NCBI GenBank assembly: GCA_902386255.1
Contig: CABMII010000070.1
Span: forward strand, 1 to 39,603
Direction: 5' to 3'
From: an uncultured archaeon
GTDB lineage: Archaea > Halobacteriota > Methanosarcinia > Methanosarcinales > Methanoperedenaceae
DNA: 39,603 nucleotides
Positions 7,890 through 16,779 of the stretch are shown in pieces (the stretch's first letter is position 1; every line of letters begins with the position of its first letter). The notes beneath the pieces are model-generated. The model was not told the DNA's origin and did not search any database. It was given only the letters and a program-made list of their open reading frames with translations. Position numbers and translations under genes: made by a program.

Positions 7890-8486
7890 CTAAATTCCTT
7901 CGGATTTTTTTTCAAGATAATAAAATGTTAATGAACATGTCATTATCGAGAGGGCAATAGTCACCCACATAACAATTTTGATATTTTCCTCAGGGATAAT
8001 TGGATGCGTACCTATGACATAATCAAAAAAATCAGAGACCATGAAAAAGGCAAATATCAATAAGTATCGGCTAAGATTTAACTTTTTCATCTCTTTTAAA
8101 AGAGTCATTGCAACAAGAAGCATTCCAATGTGAAGTAACACGATGACAAAGCGGAAATCCCTTGTTTCTGGCGAGAAATAATAATCATAATTCAGGAATA
8201 AAACAAAGAGCGTCCAAATACCCACTTTATTGAGGCCGATGAAGGTGAACGCATCAAATGTATTGGAACGCAAACCGAATGAATAAAAAAGCAAAACCAG
8301 AACATACATGAACGTGAAAAAGGGGCTGTCGGGCACGAAAAACCATAAATAGACCGGTGTTATCTCAAATTGCCCGAGGTAATAATAAAAACCAAAAAGC
8401 GTTCCGATGATGCAGGAAATCAAAACAACGAACCTGACTCTTCGTTCTTTTTTAAACCAAAAAAAGAAATCTAATATTCCTGTCAT
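7890..8486 (-). CDS. DUF1405 family membrane protein
   Basis: 198 residues with about six hydrophobic segments. The sequence Y-Y-L-G-Q-F-x-x-T-P-V-Y-L-W-F-F-V-P-D-S-P and the later G-L-N-K-V-G-I-W-T are hallmarks of the DUF1405 (YpjA-like) family, found in many euryarchaea and bacilli. Its function is unknown. The ATG overlaps the stop codon of the upstream acyltransferase by 4 bp. The two genes may work together on a cell-envelope component, but that is only inferred from coupling. Confidence 0.85.
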   Translation of the reverse strand: MTGILDFFFWFKKERRVRFVVLISCIIGTLFGFYYYLGQFEITPVYLWFFVPDSPFFTFMYVLVLLFYSFGLRSNTFDAFTFIGLNKVGIWTLFVLFLNYDYYFSPETRDFRFVIVLLHIGMLLVAMTLLKEMKKLNLSRYLLIFAFFMVSDFFDYVIGTHPIIPEENIKIVMWVTIALSIMTCSLTFYYLEKKSEGI

Positions 8487-8968
8487 GATTCCATTCCATT
8501 TTTTAACGGGCGCGCAGGCACACCGCCCACAAACCCGGAGACATCGCCGTTCACAAGAGAATGGGCCGAAACCACGCAGCCATCTGCGATAGTGACACCG
8601 GGAAGAATGGTGGTATTTGCCCCGATTGTAACGTTTTTTCCTATAATGACATTTCCAATCCTGTACTCACCGACCAGGAATTCATGGCACAGGATTGTTG
8701 AATTAAAGCCGATGATGCTATTTTCCCCAATCTCAATTAGTTCCGGGAAAAACACATCCATATTCACTTCAAGCCCCACCGACACATGCTCGCCTACCTT
8801 TATGCCCAAGGCTGAATAAAGAAAGTTCTTCAAGCGCAGGGATGGCGAAATGCGGGCAAGGGACATACAGATATAGTTGAATGCGACTTTGAAGGGGGAG
8901 ACTATGTCTTCCCAGTACCAGAGGGAGTTGTGGATGCCTTTTGAGCTGTATGTTTTGAGATTACGCAT
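8483..8968 (-). CDS. Left-handed beta-helix (hexapeptide-repeat) acyltransferase
   Basis: 161 residues. After an amphipathic N-terminal region come hexapeptide repeats (IEIGENSIIGFNSTIL, VIIGKNVTIGANTTILPGV, IADGCVVSAHSLV) that make the LbetaH fold of acetyl/acyltransferases such as sugar O-acetyltransferases. The end V-G-G-V-P-A-R-P-L is the typical cap. Acceptor unknown. It is first in a two-gene operon with the DUF1405 membrane protein. Confidence 0.88.
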   Translation of the reverse strand: MRNLKTYSSKGIHNSLWYWEDIVSPFKVAFNYICMSLARISPSLRLKNFLYSALGIKVGEHVSVGLEVNMDVFFPELIEIGENSIIGFNSTILCHEFLVGEYRIGNVIIGKNVTIGANTTILPGVTIADGCVVSAHSLVNGDVSGFVGGVPARPLKNGMES

Positions 8969-9055
8969 GATAAAAGCATATAATGGTGTAGAGAATAAAA
9001 AATATTTGCTTGTAAAACGGGATAATAATGTATTTACAAAATGATTACTTTTAAA

Positions 9056-9074
9056 TATTTAGATTATCTAAATA
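9056..9074. promoter_or_regulatory. Palindromic operator before the vapB-like gene
   Basis: A perfect inverted repeat, TATTTAGAT-T-ATCTAAATA (9-bp arms, one central base). It ends 8 bp before the preferred ATG at 9083 and overlaps the TATA-like TTTAAATATTT. This is the expected place for autoregulatory binding by an antitoxin or the toxin-antitoxin complex. Confidence 0.6.
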
Positions 9075-9082
9075 CATTAATT

Positions 9083-9322
9083 ATGGGAACTTTAACTATT
9101 AATGTGAACGATGATATTGAAAATCGTTTCAGGGCGCTTGCACAGAAGATTTATGCCGAGAAAAAAGGTTATCTTGGGAAAGCTGTCACTTCTGCCATGC
9201 AGAAATGGATTGATGAAATAAACCAGAAAAAGATTTCAGAAAGCGAATTGAATCTTATGGATAAAGGTTTCAAAATGGGAAAATTAAAATTCAAATCCAG
9301 GGAAGAGCTGCATGAAAGATGA
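9083..9322 (+). CDS. VapB-type antitoxin
   Basis: About 79 residues from the ATG at 9083 (an upstream in-frame ATG at 9041 would put the operator inside the gene). The start, M-G-T-L-T-I-N-V-N-D-D-I-E-N-R-F-R, is a ribbon-helix-helix-like DNA-binding N-terminus. The C-terminal L-M-D-K-G-F-K-M-G-K-L-x-x-K-S-R-E-E-L-H-E-R is the usual toxin-wrapping tail of antitoxins paired with PIN toxins. Its end overlaps the toxin gene by 11 bp. Confidence 0.8.
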   Translation: MGTLTINVNDDIENRFRALAQKIYAEKKGYLGKAVTSAMQKWIDEINQKKISESELNLMDKGFKMGKLKFKSREELHER

Positions 9323-9746
9323 ACTCTTCCTGGTGGATACCAACATTCTGGTTTATTCTTTAGACAAAAGCGAGCCTGAGAAGCAAAAAAGTTGCAGTTC
9401 ATTAATCGAGAAATGCTGGATGCAGGAAGAATCGTATGCAATTGCTCTCCAGAATATTTCAGAGTTTTATGTTGTTGTAACTAAAAAAATTGAAAATCCT
9501 TTGCCCACTAGTATCGCCAGAAAAATCGTCAAAGATATTATTGATTTCAACAACTGGCAGGTCATAAGTTATGATGAGGCTTCTTTAATAACAGCCATTG
9601 ATATGGGTATTAAATATAAAATCCATTATTGGGATTCGCTTTTATGTGCCACAATGAAACAAAATGGTATTAACGGGATATACACGGAAAACGTCAAAGA
9701 CTTTGATAAAGTGCCCTGGGTTACGGCGATTAATCCGATGGAATAA
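9312..9746 (+). CDS. VapC-type PIN-domain RNase toxin
   Basis: 144 residues of PIN fold. V-D9-T-N-I-L-V-Y carries the first catalytic Asp. E51 (N-I-S-E-F), D108 (Y-W-D-S-L-L) and E126/D130 (Y-T-E-N-V-K-D-F) are in position for the remaining acidic metal ligands. PIN toxins cleave RNA, often tRNA or rRNA. The reading frame overlaps the antitoxin gene by 11 bp, the standard vapBC arrangement. All catalytic residues look intact. Confidence 0.9.
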   Translation: MKDELFLVDTNILVYSLDKSEPEKQKSCSSLIEKCWMQEESYAIALQNISEFYVVVTKKIENPLPTSIARKIVKDIIDFNNWQVISYDEASLITAIDMGIKYKIHYWDSLLCATMKQNGINGIYTENVKDFDKVPWVTAINPME

Positions 9747-9782
9747 AGAACCTTGTATCGATTCTAATTCGATTTAACCACA

Positions 9783-9794
9783 TTTTAATATACT
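9783..9794 (+). promoter_or_regulatory. TATA box of tgtA
   Basis: TTTTAATATACT ends 23 nt before the tgtA ATG at 9818, consistent with an archaeal TATA element and a leaderless transcript. Confidence 0.5.
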
Positions 9795-9817
9795 AAAGCC
9801 TCATAACTTAGCCCAAT

Positions 9818-11263
9818 ATGCCCCCAATCTTTGAAATCCTCCACAAAGCCTGCGCCGGCCGCATCGGGCGCCTTGAGACCCGCCACGGGATTGTGGAAAC
9901 GCCCACCATCATGCCTGTGGTCAACCCCAATATCCAGACCATCAAGCCTTCAGAGCTTCGAAAATTCGGTGCCGAGATGATCATCACGAATTCTTATATC
10001 ATTTACCGAAAAGCCGAACTCAGGGAGCGCGCCCGCAGCGAGGGTTTGCATTCTCTTATCGGTTTTGACGGCCCCATAATGACCGATTCAGGTTCCTACC
10101 AGTTATCGGTGTACGGCGAAGTGGAAGTAAATAATGCAGAGATTGTCGGGTTCCAGCAGGAAATCGGTTCGGATATCGGCGTACCGCTTGACATACCCAC
10201 TCCTCCCGATGTCCCGCGCGCCCGCGCCGAAGAAGAGCTTGGAATCACATACAAGAGAGCAAAAGAAGCCCTCGGGTTAAAAAAGGACATGCTGTTAGCT
10301 GCACCGGTACAGGGTTCGACATATCCTGACCTGCGGGAGCAAGCTGCGCACGAGTTAAGCCGGCTTGATTTTGATGTCTATCCGCTTGGGGCTGTTGTGC
10401 CTCTTATGGAATCATACAGGTATTCCGACCTTGTGGATGTCATTGTGGCATCAAAAAAAGGTCTCTCCCCCGCAGCACCGGTGCATCTTTTCGGTGCAGG
10501 GCATCCAATGATGTTCTCGCTTGCGGTCGCATTGGGCTGCGATTTGTTCGATTCTGCCTCGTATGCCCTGTATGCCAAGGACGGGCGGTATATGACCGTG
10601 CGCGGCACTTACCACGTTGATAACCTCCAGTACCTTCCTTGCTCATGCCCGGTATGCGTATCTCATGATGCCAGTGAGCTGATTAAAAGCGATAAACGCG
10701 AAGAATTGCTGGCGCGCCATAATCTTTATGTGACTTTTCAGGAAATAAGGGAAGTCAAACAGGCGATAAGAGAGGGAAGCTTATGGGAACTCGTGGAGCA
10801 GCGGTGCAGGGCGCATCCGCAGTTGTTAAACGGCCTTAAGCGCGCGCTTCATTACTCGGATTGGATCGAGCAATTCCAGCCAGTTTCAAACTCTACATTT
10901 TTTTACAGCGGCCCTGAATCAGCGCTCCGACCCGAGGTGGTTCGGTACAGGAAGAAGCTTAAAAACCTGAAGCTTGAAGGCAAGGTGCTTATCAGGGCAA
11001 GAAAGCTTGGTAATGAAGATGATTTCGATTGGGTGCTTGATTTTAAACCGCCGTTTGGTCCGTATCCCATAGAACTAAAAGAAAATAGTCCTTTCAATGC
11101 TGAAGTAACTGATGAACCGGATTATGAATCTTTAACAGTCGCGCTTCAAAATACGATCGAGCTGATGGCGTTAAATCCTGAATCGGAATTTACGATTGTA
11201 TTGGAGGGGCTTCCCGAACATCCATTAATGACAGAAATCCAGAACCTTTTGCTCAGGAAATAG
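9818..11263 (+). CDS. tgtA: tRNA-guanine(15) transglycosylase, archaeosine pathway
   Basis: 481 residues. Exchanges guanine-15 in the D-loop of archaeal tRNAs for preQ0. D90-S-G-S-Y-Q is the catalytic/nucleophile region, and C-S-C-P-V-C with the downstream H are the zinc ligands. The C-terminal third matches the archaeal C1 domain rather than a PUA domain. The protein is shorter than full-length archaeal TgtA (around 580 residues), so PUA is absent and may be supplied by a separate protein, as in Methanosarcina-type genomes. It converges on ftsY with 7 bp between them. Confidence 0.93.
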   Translation: MPPIFEILHKACAGRIGRLETRHGIVETPTIMPVVNPNIQTIKPSELRKFGAEMIITNSYIIYRKAELRERARSEGLHSLIGFDGPIMTDSGSYQLSVYGEVEVNNAEIVGFQQEIGSDIGVPLDIPTPPDVPRARAEEELGITYKRAKEALGLKKDMLLAAPVQGSTYPDLREQAAHELSRLDFDVYPLGAVVPLMESYRYSDLVDVIVASKKGLSPAAPVHLFGAGHPMMFSLAVALGCDLFDSASYALYAKDGRYMTVRGTYHVDNLQYLPCSCPVCVSHDASELIKSDKREELLARHNLYVTFQEIREVKQAIREGSLWELVEQRCRAHPQLLNGLKRALHYSDWIEQFQPVSNSTFFYSGPESALRPEVVRYRKKLKNLKLEGKVLIRARKLGNEDDFDWVLDFKPPFGPYPIELKENSPFNAEVTDEPDYESLTVALQNTIELMALNPESEFTIVLEGLPEHPLMTEIQNLLLRK

Positions 11264-11270
11264 TTAATAA

Positions 11271-12377
11271 TTATTCAAACAACCGTGCAAGCAGCCACTG
11301 TGGTTCGAACTTCACAAGGTCTTTATACGTCTGCCCAACCCCCAGGAACAATATGGGCTTCCCCGTCGTGTAGGATATTGAAATTGCCGCCCCGCCTTTT
11401 GAGTCTGCATCCGCTTTTGTAAGAATGCTGCCGTTAAAAGGCACTGCGTTATTGAACAGCTTTGCGCGTTCAACCGCATCATTTCCTGCCACAGCTTCGT
11501 CCACAAAAATAATAAGGTCAGGCTGGTTGACTCTGCACACCTTCTTTAACTGGTCCATCAGGTTCACATTCGTGTGCATCCTGCCTGCCGTGTCTGCAAG
11601 CACGATATCCTTGTGCTTTGCCTTTGCGAATTGTACTGCGTCGTACACGATAGCCGCAGGGTCGGCGCCTTCCTGGTGTTTGATTATCTTGACGCCAAGA
11701 TTTTCTGCATGCCTGTCTATCTGTTCAATAGCCCCTGCTCGGAATGTGTCTGCGGCAGCGATAACTACCGAATATCCCTGCGCCATGAAACGCTCTGCCA
11801 TTTTGGCTACGGTGGTGGTTTTGCCTGTCCCGTTTACTCCTACAAAAACAATGCTCACGGGTTTTTTGGATTTCTTGATAAAATCATCAAAATCAAAAGA
11901 ATCAACAGAAATTACTTTTGAAATCGCGTTTTTTATAGCGGTTTCAACGATTTTCCCGGTATCAGAGCCGATTTTCCTGCGGCTTCCTACAAGTTCGCCT
12001 TTTACAGATTCCACTATTTTCTCGGCCACGGGCAGCGCCACATCGCTCTCAAGAAGCGCCATTTCAAGCTCCCATAAATGGTCTTTCAGGCTGCCCTCAT
12101 CGATGATGAACTCCTGTTCAAGAACCGCTGCCTTAATTTTATCAAATATGCCGATTTTTTCAGGCGCTTTTGCCGCGGGCTCGGGAGCTTTTGGTATCTC
12201 TTTTATCTCTTTTTTTACAGGAACTTCTTTTTTAATGGCTTCTGCTTTAACTGGTTCTGATTTAACAGGTTCTGCCCTGGCAGGCTCTGTTTTTATGACC
12301 TCTTTCTCTTTTTCTTCTATTACGCTGCCAAGAACTTTCTTAAAACTGCCAAGCTTTTCCTTTAGTTTTTCAAACAT
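11271..12377 (-). CDS. ftsY: Signal recognition particle receptor FtsY
   Basis: 368 residues. SRP receptor GTPase that docks ribosome-nascent chains at the membrane. An N-terminal Lys/Glu/Pro-rich acidic linker (residues 20-75) precedes the N domain. The G domain shows GVNGTGKT (180-187), DTFRAGA (210-216), DTAGR (262-266) and TKAD (320-323), with a final G-V-G-Q-x-x-x-D-L. It is third in the LX-pfdA-ftsY cluster, 15 bp after pfdA, a gene order conserved in many euryarchaea. Confidence 0.96.
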   Translation of the reverse strand: MFEKLKEKLGSFKKVLGSVIEEKEKEVIKTEPARAEPVKSEPVKAEAIKKEVPVKKEIKEIPKAPEPAAKAPEKIGIFDKIKAAVLEQEFIIDEGSLKDHLWELEMALLESDVALPVAEKIVESVKGELVGSRRKIGSDTGKIVETAIKNAISKVISVDSFDFDDFIKKSKKPVSIVFVGVNGTGKTTTVAKMAERFMAQGYSVVIAAADTFRAGAIEQIDRHAENLGVKIIKHQEGADPAAIVYDAVQFAKAKHKDIVLADTAGRMHTNVNLMDQLKKVCRVNQPDLIIFVDEAVAGNDAVERAKLFNNAVPFNGSILTKADADSKGGAAISISYTTGKPILFLGVGQTYKDLVKFEPQWLLARLFE

Positions 12378-12392
12378 GCGAACTTAAAAAAA

Positions 12393-12842
12393 TTACCTAG
12401 CTTGCATGGGCTGCTGGGCCTGTTGAACCTGCTGGTGTTTTTGTACAAGCTTCTGGATATTCTGCAATTCCTGCCCGATTTTTGCAATTGTGCCATTCAA
12501 TTGCTCAAGATATTTGTTAAGCTCTTCTTTTTTCTTTTCAAGGAACTCTTTTGCCTCGTCAATTTTCTTTTCAATGCTAACGCCGGCCCCGATTCCGACA
12601 ACAACTTTATCCGTCTCGGTCAGGGTTGCTTTGACAAAAGAGCCGAATCCTACCGGTACAAGAGTTTCTTTTCCTGCAGGTTCGTCTTTTAAAGCCGTGA
12701 TTGTTACCAGTGCAGTTTCCACATCCCTGATAGTCATTTTTACCATGTTTATCTGCTGTGCCAACGACTCTGCCTGATACTGGTAAACCTGGTGTTTTTC
12801 AGATAATTCAGCAAGCTGCTGCTGGGTTAATGCACCGCTCAT
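12393..12842 (-). CDS. pfdA: Prefoldin alpha subunit
   Basis: 149 residues. The hexameric jellyfish-shaped chaperone subunit holds unfolded proteins for the thermosome. Two long coiled coils (about residues 5-45 and 95-140) flank a beta-hairpin region ([14 protein letters not shown] and [13 protein letters not shown]), which is the prefoldin-alpha pattern. A Gln-rich tail ([14 protein letters not shown]) ends the protein. The ATG overlaps the LX stop codon in an ATGA junction. Confidence 0.94.
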   Translation of the reverse strand: MSGALTQQQLAELSEKHQVYQYQAESLAQQINMVKMTIRDVETALVTITALKDEPAGKETLVPVGFGSFVKATLTETDKVVVGIGAGVSIEKKIDEAKEFLEKKKEELNKYLEQLNGTIAKIGQELQNIQKLVQKHQQVQQAQQPMQAR

Positions 12843-13018
12843 TTTGCAGCCTCTTCAACCGATTCTATTTTTACCAGGTAGCGCTTGAGCCCGTGCTCGC
12901 TTCCTAATAAGGAATATGCTTTCTCAGATGCATTCTTTTTGTTCGCGCTTGTTATTGTTTTTGTAAATCGTTCCCATTTGTGTCCTGCTTTGAATGTGCC
13001 TTTTACCATGAAATTCAT
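12839..13018 (-). CDS. rpl18a: 50S ribosomal protein L18Ae/LX
   Basis: The reverse strand reads [18 protein letters not shown] and ends [13 protein letters not shown], 59 residues, with the stop codon overlapping the pfdA ATG. This is archaeal LX (L18Ae). The first ATG at 13018-13016 follows GGTGAT, a plausible ribosome-binding site; an internal ATG is at 13009-13007. It heads the LX-pfdA-ftsY operon. In many euryarchaea L31e and eIF6 lie just upstream; here the upstream gene is a TPR protein instead. Confidence 0.92.
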   Translation of the reverse strand: MNFMVKGTFKAGHKWERFTKTITSANKKNASEKAYSLLGSEHGLKRYLVKIESVEEAAK

Positions 13019-13054
13019 AATATCACCTGGATAGGGGTTTGAGTTGTACTCAAT

Positions 13055-13066
13055 AAGATATATAAC
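13055..13066 (-). promoter_or_regulatory. TATA box of the LX-pfdA-ftsY operon
   Basis: On the reverse strand AGTTATATATCTT lies about 37-48 nt upstream of the LX start, a good archaeal TATA match followed by a short leader that contains the GGTGAT ribosome-binding site. Confidence 0.5.
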
Positions 13067-13128
13067 TACTGTTATTCAGAGATGGTTTCAATTCGTGTTG
13101 GTAATTGGTTCTATGTGCAACACCTATC

Positions 13129-14595
13129 TTAAGATGGTATTAAATTTGCAAATTTTGGATCTATTTTACTTGCGTTTTCAAATGCTATTTTTGCTTCCTC
13201 ATGCCTGCCCAGCTTGCCGAGAACAATTCCTTTATTGTACCATGTTTCAGCAAGTTGCGGGTTTATTTCAATAGCTTTCTCATATGCTGCTAATTCGTCA
13301 TCATACCTGCCCCACTTATCGAAAACAATTCCTTTATTATTCCATGCACTTGCCTGTTGTGGGTCCATTTCAATGGCTTTCTCGTATGCTGTTAATGCTT
13401 CCTCATACCTACCCAGCTCACGGAGAACATTTCCTTTGTTGTTCCATACATCTGCAAATTTCGGGTTTATTTCGATAGCTTTTTCATATGCTGCTAATGC
13501 TTCCTCATACCTGCCCAGCTCATCGAAAACATATCCTTTACCGTACCATGCTTCTGCTACAAGTTGCGGATTTATTTCAGCAGCTTTCTCATATGCTGCT
13601 AATGCTTCCTCATACCTGCCCTGCTCACGGAAAACAATTCCTTTATTGTACCACGCGTTTTCATCTTTCGGATTAATCTGAATAGCCCTATCATATGCAA
13701 CAACAGCTTCTTCATTTCTTCCCAACTTGTTTAGAGCAAATCCTTTATTGTTCCATGCAGCCGATACATTTGAATTAATCTCAATAGCCTTATTGATTGC
13801 CACCAATGCTTCTTCATTTCTACCCAAATCATTTAGAGAACCCCCTAAATTGTTCCATATTGTATCATCTTTTGGATTAATCTGAATACCCTTATCATAT
13901 GCATACAAGGCTTCTTTTGTTCTACCTAATGCATAAAGAGCAAGTCCTTTATTGCCCCATACAGTCTCTTCATTTGGATTAATCTCAATAGCCTTATCGT
14001 ATGCAACCAAAGCTTCTTCATACCTACCTAAGATATTTAGAGCAAATCCTTTATTATTCCATGCAGTCACATCATTTGGATTGCTTTCAATAACCTTATC
14101 ATAGTTATATAATGCAGCAATAGTCTGATTCATTAAAAACTGTGCGTTCCCTTTGGAAAGTAAGACCTTAAACTGATTCGGATTTGCTAAGAGAGACCTG
14201 TCATAATAATTTATTGCTTCTGAGTAATTCCCTTTAGCAGAATAAGAAAGCCCAATGTCATAAAAATCATTGCTTGATTTTGAAAAATCTTCTACTATTC
14301 GATTAAGATCCTCTGGTGATTTTCCATATTTTTCTTTTAAAAATCTTGCAATTATATCAGCTTCATTTTCTTTTTGTTGTATTTTAATTTCCTCCATCCC
14401 CTGAAGAATACGTCTGTTTTCATCTTTTGCCCCAGTATCATATGGAATAAAGTAAAATAGTCCACTAATAATTAATCCGAAAATTGTTAATACAATTGCA
14501 AGTATTGCTAAATCCCTATTAGAAAAACTATGATATTTATTTTTAAAGAGAGAAATTATGCTATTTTTAGAATTTATGTTAATTTTTTCGCTCAT
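13129..14595 (-). CDS. Membrane-anchored TPR-repeat protein
   Basis: About 488 residues from the ATG at 14595 (a TTG at 14637 would add 14). One transmembrane helix near residues 30-52 (LAILAIVLTIFGLIISGLF) is followed by a short charged linker. About eleven 34-residue TPR units then run to the C-terminus, with the consensus A-W-N-N-K-G...L-G-R-Y-E-E-A-L-A-A-Y-E-K-A-I-E-I-N-P. One repeat (the eighth) has an extra residue. The last seven units are very alike, so they probably arose by recent duplication. It likely scaffolds protein complexes at the membrane; partner unknown. Confidence 0.9.
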   Translation of the reverse strand: MSEKININSKNSIISLFKNKYHSFSNRDLAILAIVLTIFGLIISGLFYFIPYDTGAKDENRRILQGMEEIKIQQKENEADIIARFLKEKYGKSPEDLNRIVEDFSKSSNDFYDIGLSYSAKGNYSEAINYYDRSLLANPNQFKVLLSKGNAQFLMNQTIAALYNYDKVIESNPNDVTAWNNKGFALNILGRYEEALVAYDKAIEINPNEETVWGNKGLALYALGRTKEALYAYDKGIQINPKDDTIWNNLGGSLNDLGRNEEALVAINKAIEINSNVSAAWNNKGFALNKLGRNEEAVVAYDRAIQINPKDENAWYNKGIVFREQGRYEEALAAYEKAAEINPQLVAEAWYGKGYVFDELGRYEEALAAYEKAIEINPKFADVWNNKGNVLRELGRYEEALTAYEKAIEMDPQQASAWNNKGIVFDKWGRYDDELAAYEKAIEINPQLAETWYNKGIVLGKLGRHEEAKIAFENASKIDPKFANLIPS

Positions 14596-14801
14596 TCTCT
14601 TGCCTTTTTTTGGCGGAATTATAAATATCATCTCCAAAGTATTTTCACCGATATATGATATGGATTTATTTAATACCTTCAGTCAACCTTATATATTTAA
14701 AATGATAGTATAATAATAGCTTTACATTTGAAAAGATTTAAGCTAATTTTCGTTAGTCTGAGGAACTCTTATACACATGTGAGTAATTAAACAGAATAGT
14801 A

Positions 14802-15827
14802 ATGAACTTTCGCAGAAATCCAGATCAAAAACTAGCATTTTCTATGTCTGAAAAAAAATGTGAACAAACATCTATAGAAAATAATGACTGTAGTTTGCGA
14901 TTATTTTATAACCATAAAAATGGCCAACTCTGGCTCGGAGATAGTATCGAGTGGCTTAAATCGTTGCCTGATGAGAGCGTCCATTTAATATTTGCTGACC
15001 CACCTTACAATATTAAGAAAGCTGAATGGGATAGTTTCGAAAGCCAGGAAGAATACATAAAATGGTCAATGCTTTGGATTGGGCAAGCTTCAAGAGTGTT
15101 AAAACCGACAGGAACATTGTATATTTGTGGATTTTCGGAAATACTAGCTGATTTAAAACATCCAGCATCAAAACATTTTCATTCTTGCCGTTGGATAATC
15201 TGGCATTATAAAAATAAGGCAAACTTAGGTAGCGATTGGGGGAGAAGCCACGAAAGTATTTTGCATTTCCGAAAATCAAAAAGATTTATTCTTAATATTG
15301 ATAATATTCGTATACCCTATGGTAATCACACTTTAAAATATCCAAGCCATCCACAAGCAGAAACAAGTCAATATGGAAACAACGGTAAAAATGATAAGCA
15401 TATTTGGACACCAAACCCTCTTGGTGCAAAACCTAAAGATGTTTTAGAATGTCCTACAGCATGCAATGACATGGACGAAAAGACACTGCACTCAACTCAA
15501 AAACCTGAAGATGTTTTAGAATGTCCTACAACTTGCAATGGCATGCATGAAAAGACACCGCATCCAACTCAAAAACCTGAAGAACTGATACGTAAAATTA
15601 TTCTTGCATCTTCAAATATTGGCGAAGTTGTCCTAGACCCATTCTGTGGTTCAGGAACAACGCCAGTTTGTTCAGAGCAACTTCAACGAAAATGGTTAGC
15701 TTGTGATATTTCTTCTGAATATCTTGAGTGGACTAAAAACCGTCTTGAATTGGTAGATAATTGGCCAATAGAAAAATGGATGGAATACGACTTTGTAAAC
15801 CAGAGAAAAAGGAATTCAATAAGATGA
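14802..15827 (+). CDS. Type II DNA methyltransferase (N4-cytosine or N6-adenine)
   Basis: 341 residues. ADPPYN (DPPY at 66-69) precedes LDPFCGSGTT (DPF at 279), so the catalytic motif comes before the SAM-binding motif, as in the beta class. Family-typical CNGM-x-EKT-x-HPTQKPEEL leads into the SAM motif. Residues 210-233 and 234-257 are a tandem duplication of that lead-in: K-P-x-D-V-L-E-C-P-T...C-N...E-K-T-x-H-x-T-Q. The frame stays open. It overlaps the restriction enzyme start by 4 bp. Target sequence is not predictable by eye. Confidence 0.93.
   Translation: MNFRRNPDQKLAFSMSEKKCEQTSIENNDCSLRLFYNHKNGQLWLGDSIEWLKSLPDESVHLIFADPPYNIKKAEWDSFESQEEYIKWSMLWIGQASRVLKPTGTLYICGFSEILADLKHPASKHFHSCRWIIWHYKNKANLGSDWGRSHESILHFRKSKRFILNIDNIRIPYGNHTLKYPSHPQAETSQYGNNGKNDKHIWTPNPLGAKPKDVLECPTACNDMDEKTLHSTQKPEDVLECPTTCNGMHEKTPHPTQKPEELIRKIILASSNIGEVVLDPFCGSGTTPVCSEQLQRKWLACDISSEYLEWTKNRLELVDNWPIEKWMEYDFVNQRKRNSIR
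15429..15572 (+). repeat. 72-bp in-frame tandem duplication in the methyltransferase gene
   Basis: Units 15429-15500 and 15501-15572 match at 63 of 72 positions by my count. They encode 24-residue units just before the SAM-binding motif. The second unit keeps the family's HPTQKP; the first has HSTQKP. Confidence 0.85.
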
Positions 15828-16732
15828 CACTACAACAAATTGTAAACAAAGCTAAAGACAAAGATAATTTTACCGACTTGGATGGGTTTATATCTTTCTC
15901 CAAGGAGTACCTTGAGTATATACACGATAATCTCCAAGCAACCATCATTTCTCAAAATGAAAACCATTATTGTTTTTATCAATATGACAGTAATGGCAGT
16001 TTTCAAATTACAAGGCCAATCAACTCAAAGTTAATGTATAATTCAGAAGTGTTTGAGAATAAATCAAGTGAGTATTTAGAAATATTGCGGTCAATAAAAG
16101 ATATTGATAAAAGTGATAACACAATACGAGAAATCTTAAATAACACAACATATACTATTCAACAATCTATTGGTGCAGCATTGGATGCGTTGCCGGCTGG
16201 AAAATCAAATACAGCACGAAAATTAAATGGTGATTTATTTGAGCATTTCATTCGTCTAATCATAAAGGAAATAGGCATAGATTGTAAGGCTGGAGTAGTT
16301 CAAATCCCTGTAGTTGTTAATGATAAAAAGCTGTTTAATATGAGCTATCAACACGACCTTATTATCGAAGAGGATAATGAAATAAAAGTAATCGGGTCTA
16401 TAAAAACATCAAGTAAAGATCGCATAGATAAAATATTCATAGACAAATTTCTTTACAACAAATTAACTGAAAAGAATACACCTCATATTGCTGTATTTTT
16501 AAATGATGTTCAGAGAAAAAATGTTAAAAAAGAAAATAAATATGGCATAAATTCGACATTTTTACCAGGGCATTTTAAAGGATACACAATAAAACTTAAT
16601 CCACTTGATGGTGTTTATTACTGTGACATCAGACCGAATATGAGAACTGAACCTATTATCAAAGACCACATTCGAACTTTTGACAATTTACTCATTGAAG
16701 ATATCTGGACATTTTTGCGTAAAGAAGAATAA
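15824..16732 (+). CDS. Type II restriction endonuclease
   Basis: 302 residues from the ATG that overlaps the methylase stop (ATGA). I do not recognise the exact restriction-enzyme family. The likely core is H-D-L-I-I-E-E-D-N-E-I-K-V-I-G-S-I-K-T-S-S-K-D-R near residues 184-207: an Asp, a beta hairpin and a Lys, as in PD-(D/E)xK nucleases, with Ser in the usual Glu/Asp position. The N-terminal half is helical. Overlap with a beta-class methylase is the main evidence that this is its cognate nuclease. Both genes are AT-rich, suggesting transfer. Confidence 0.75.
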   Translation: MTLQQIVNKAKDKDNFTDLDGFISFSKEYLEYIHDNLQATIISQNENHYCFYQYDSNGSFQITRPINSKLMYNSEVFENKSSEYLEILRSIKDIDKSDNTIREILNNTTYTIQQSIGAALDALPAGKSNTARKLNGDLFEHFIRLIIKEIGIDCKAGVVQIPVVVNDKKLFNMSYQHDLIIEEDNEIKVIGSIKTSSKDRIDKIFIDKFLYNKLTEKNTPHIAVFLNDVQRKNVKKENKYGINSTFLPGHFKGYTIKLNPLDGVYYCDIRPNMRTEPIIKDHIRTFDNLLIEDIWTFLRKEE

Positions 16733-16779
16733 CCTTGTCTCTCCATCTCAACGGTCAATTATTGTATATGAGCCAAGAC

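Noticed and set aside
11425-12387. 320-codon forward ORF opposite ftsY
   Set aside because: Antisense shadow of a clear ftsY gene; Ser/Phe-rich composition is typical of such shadows.
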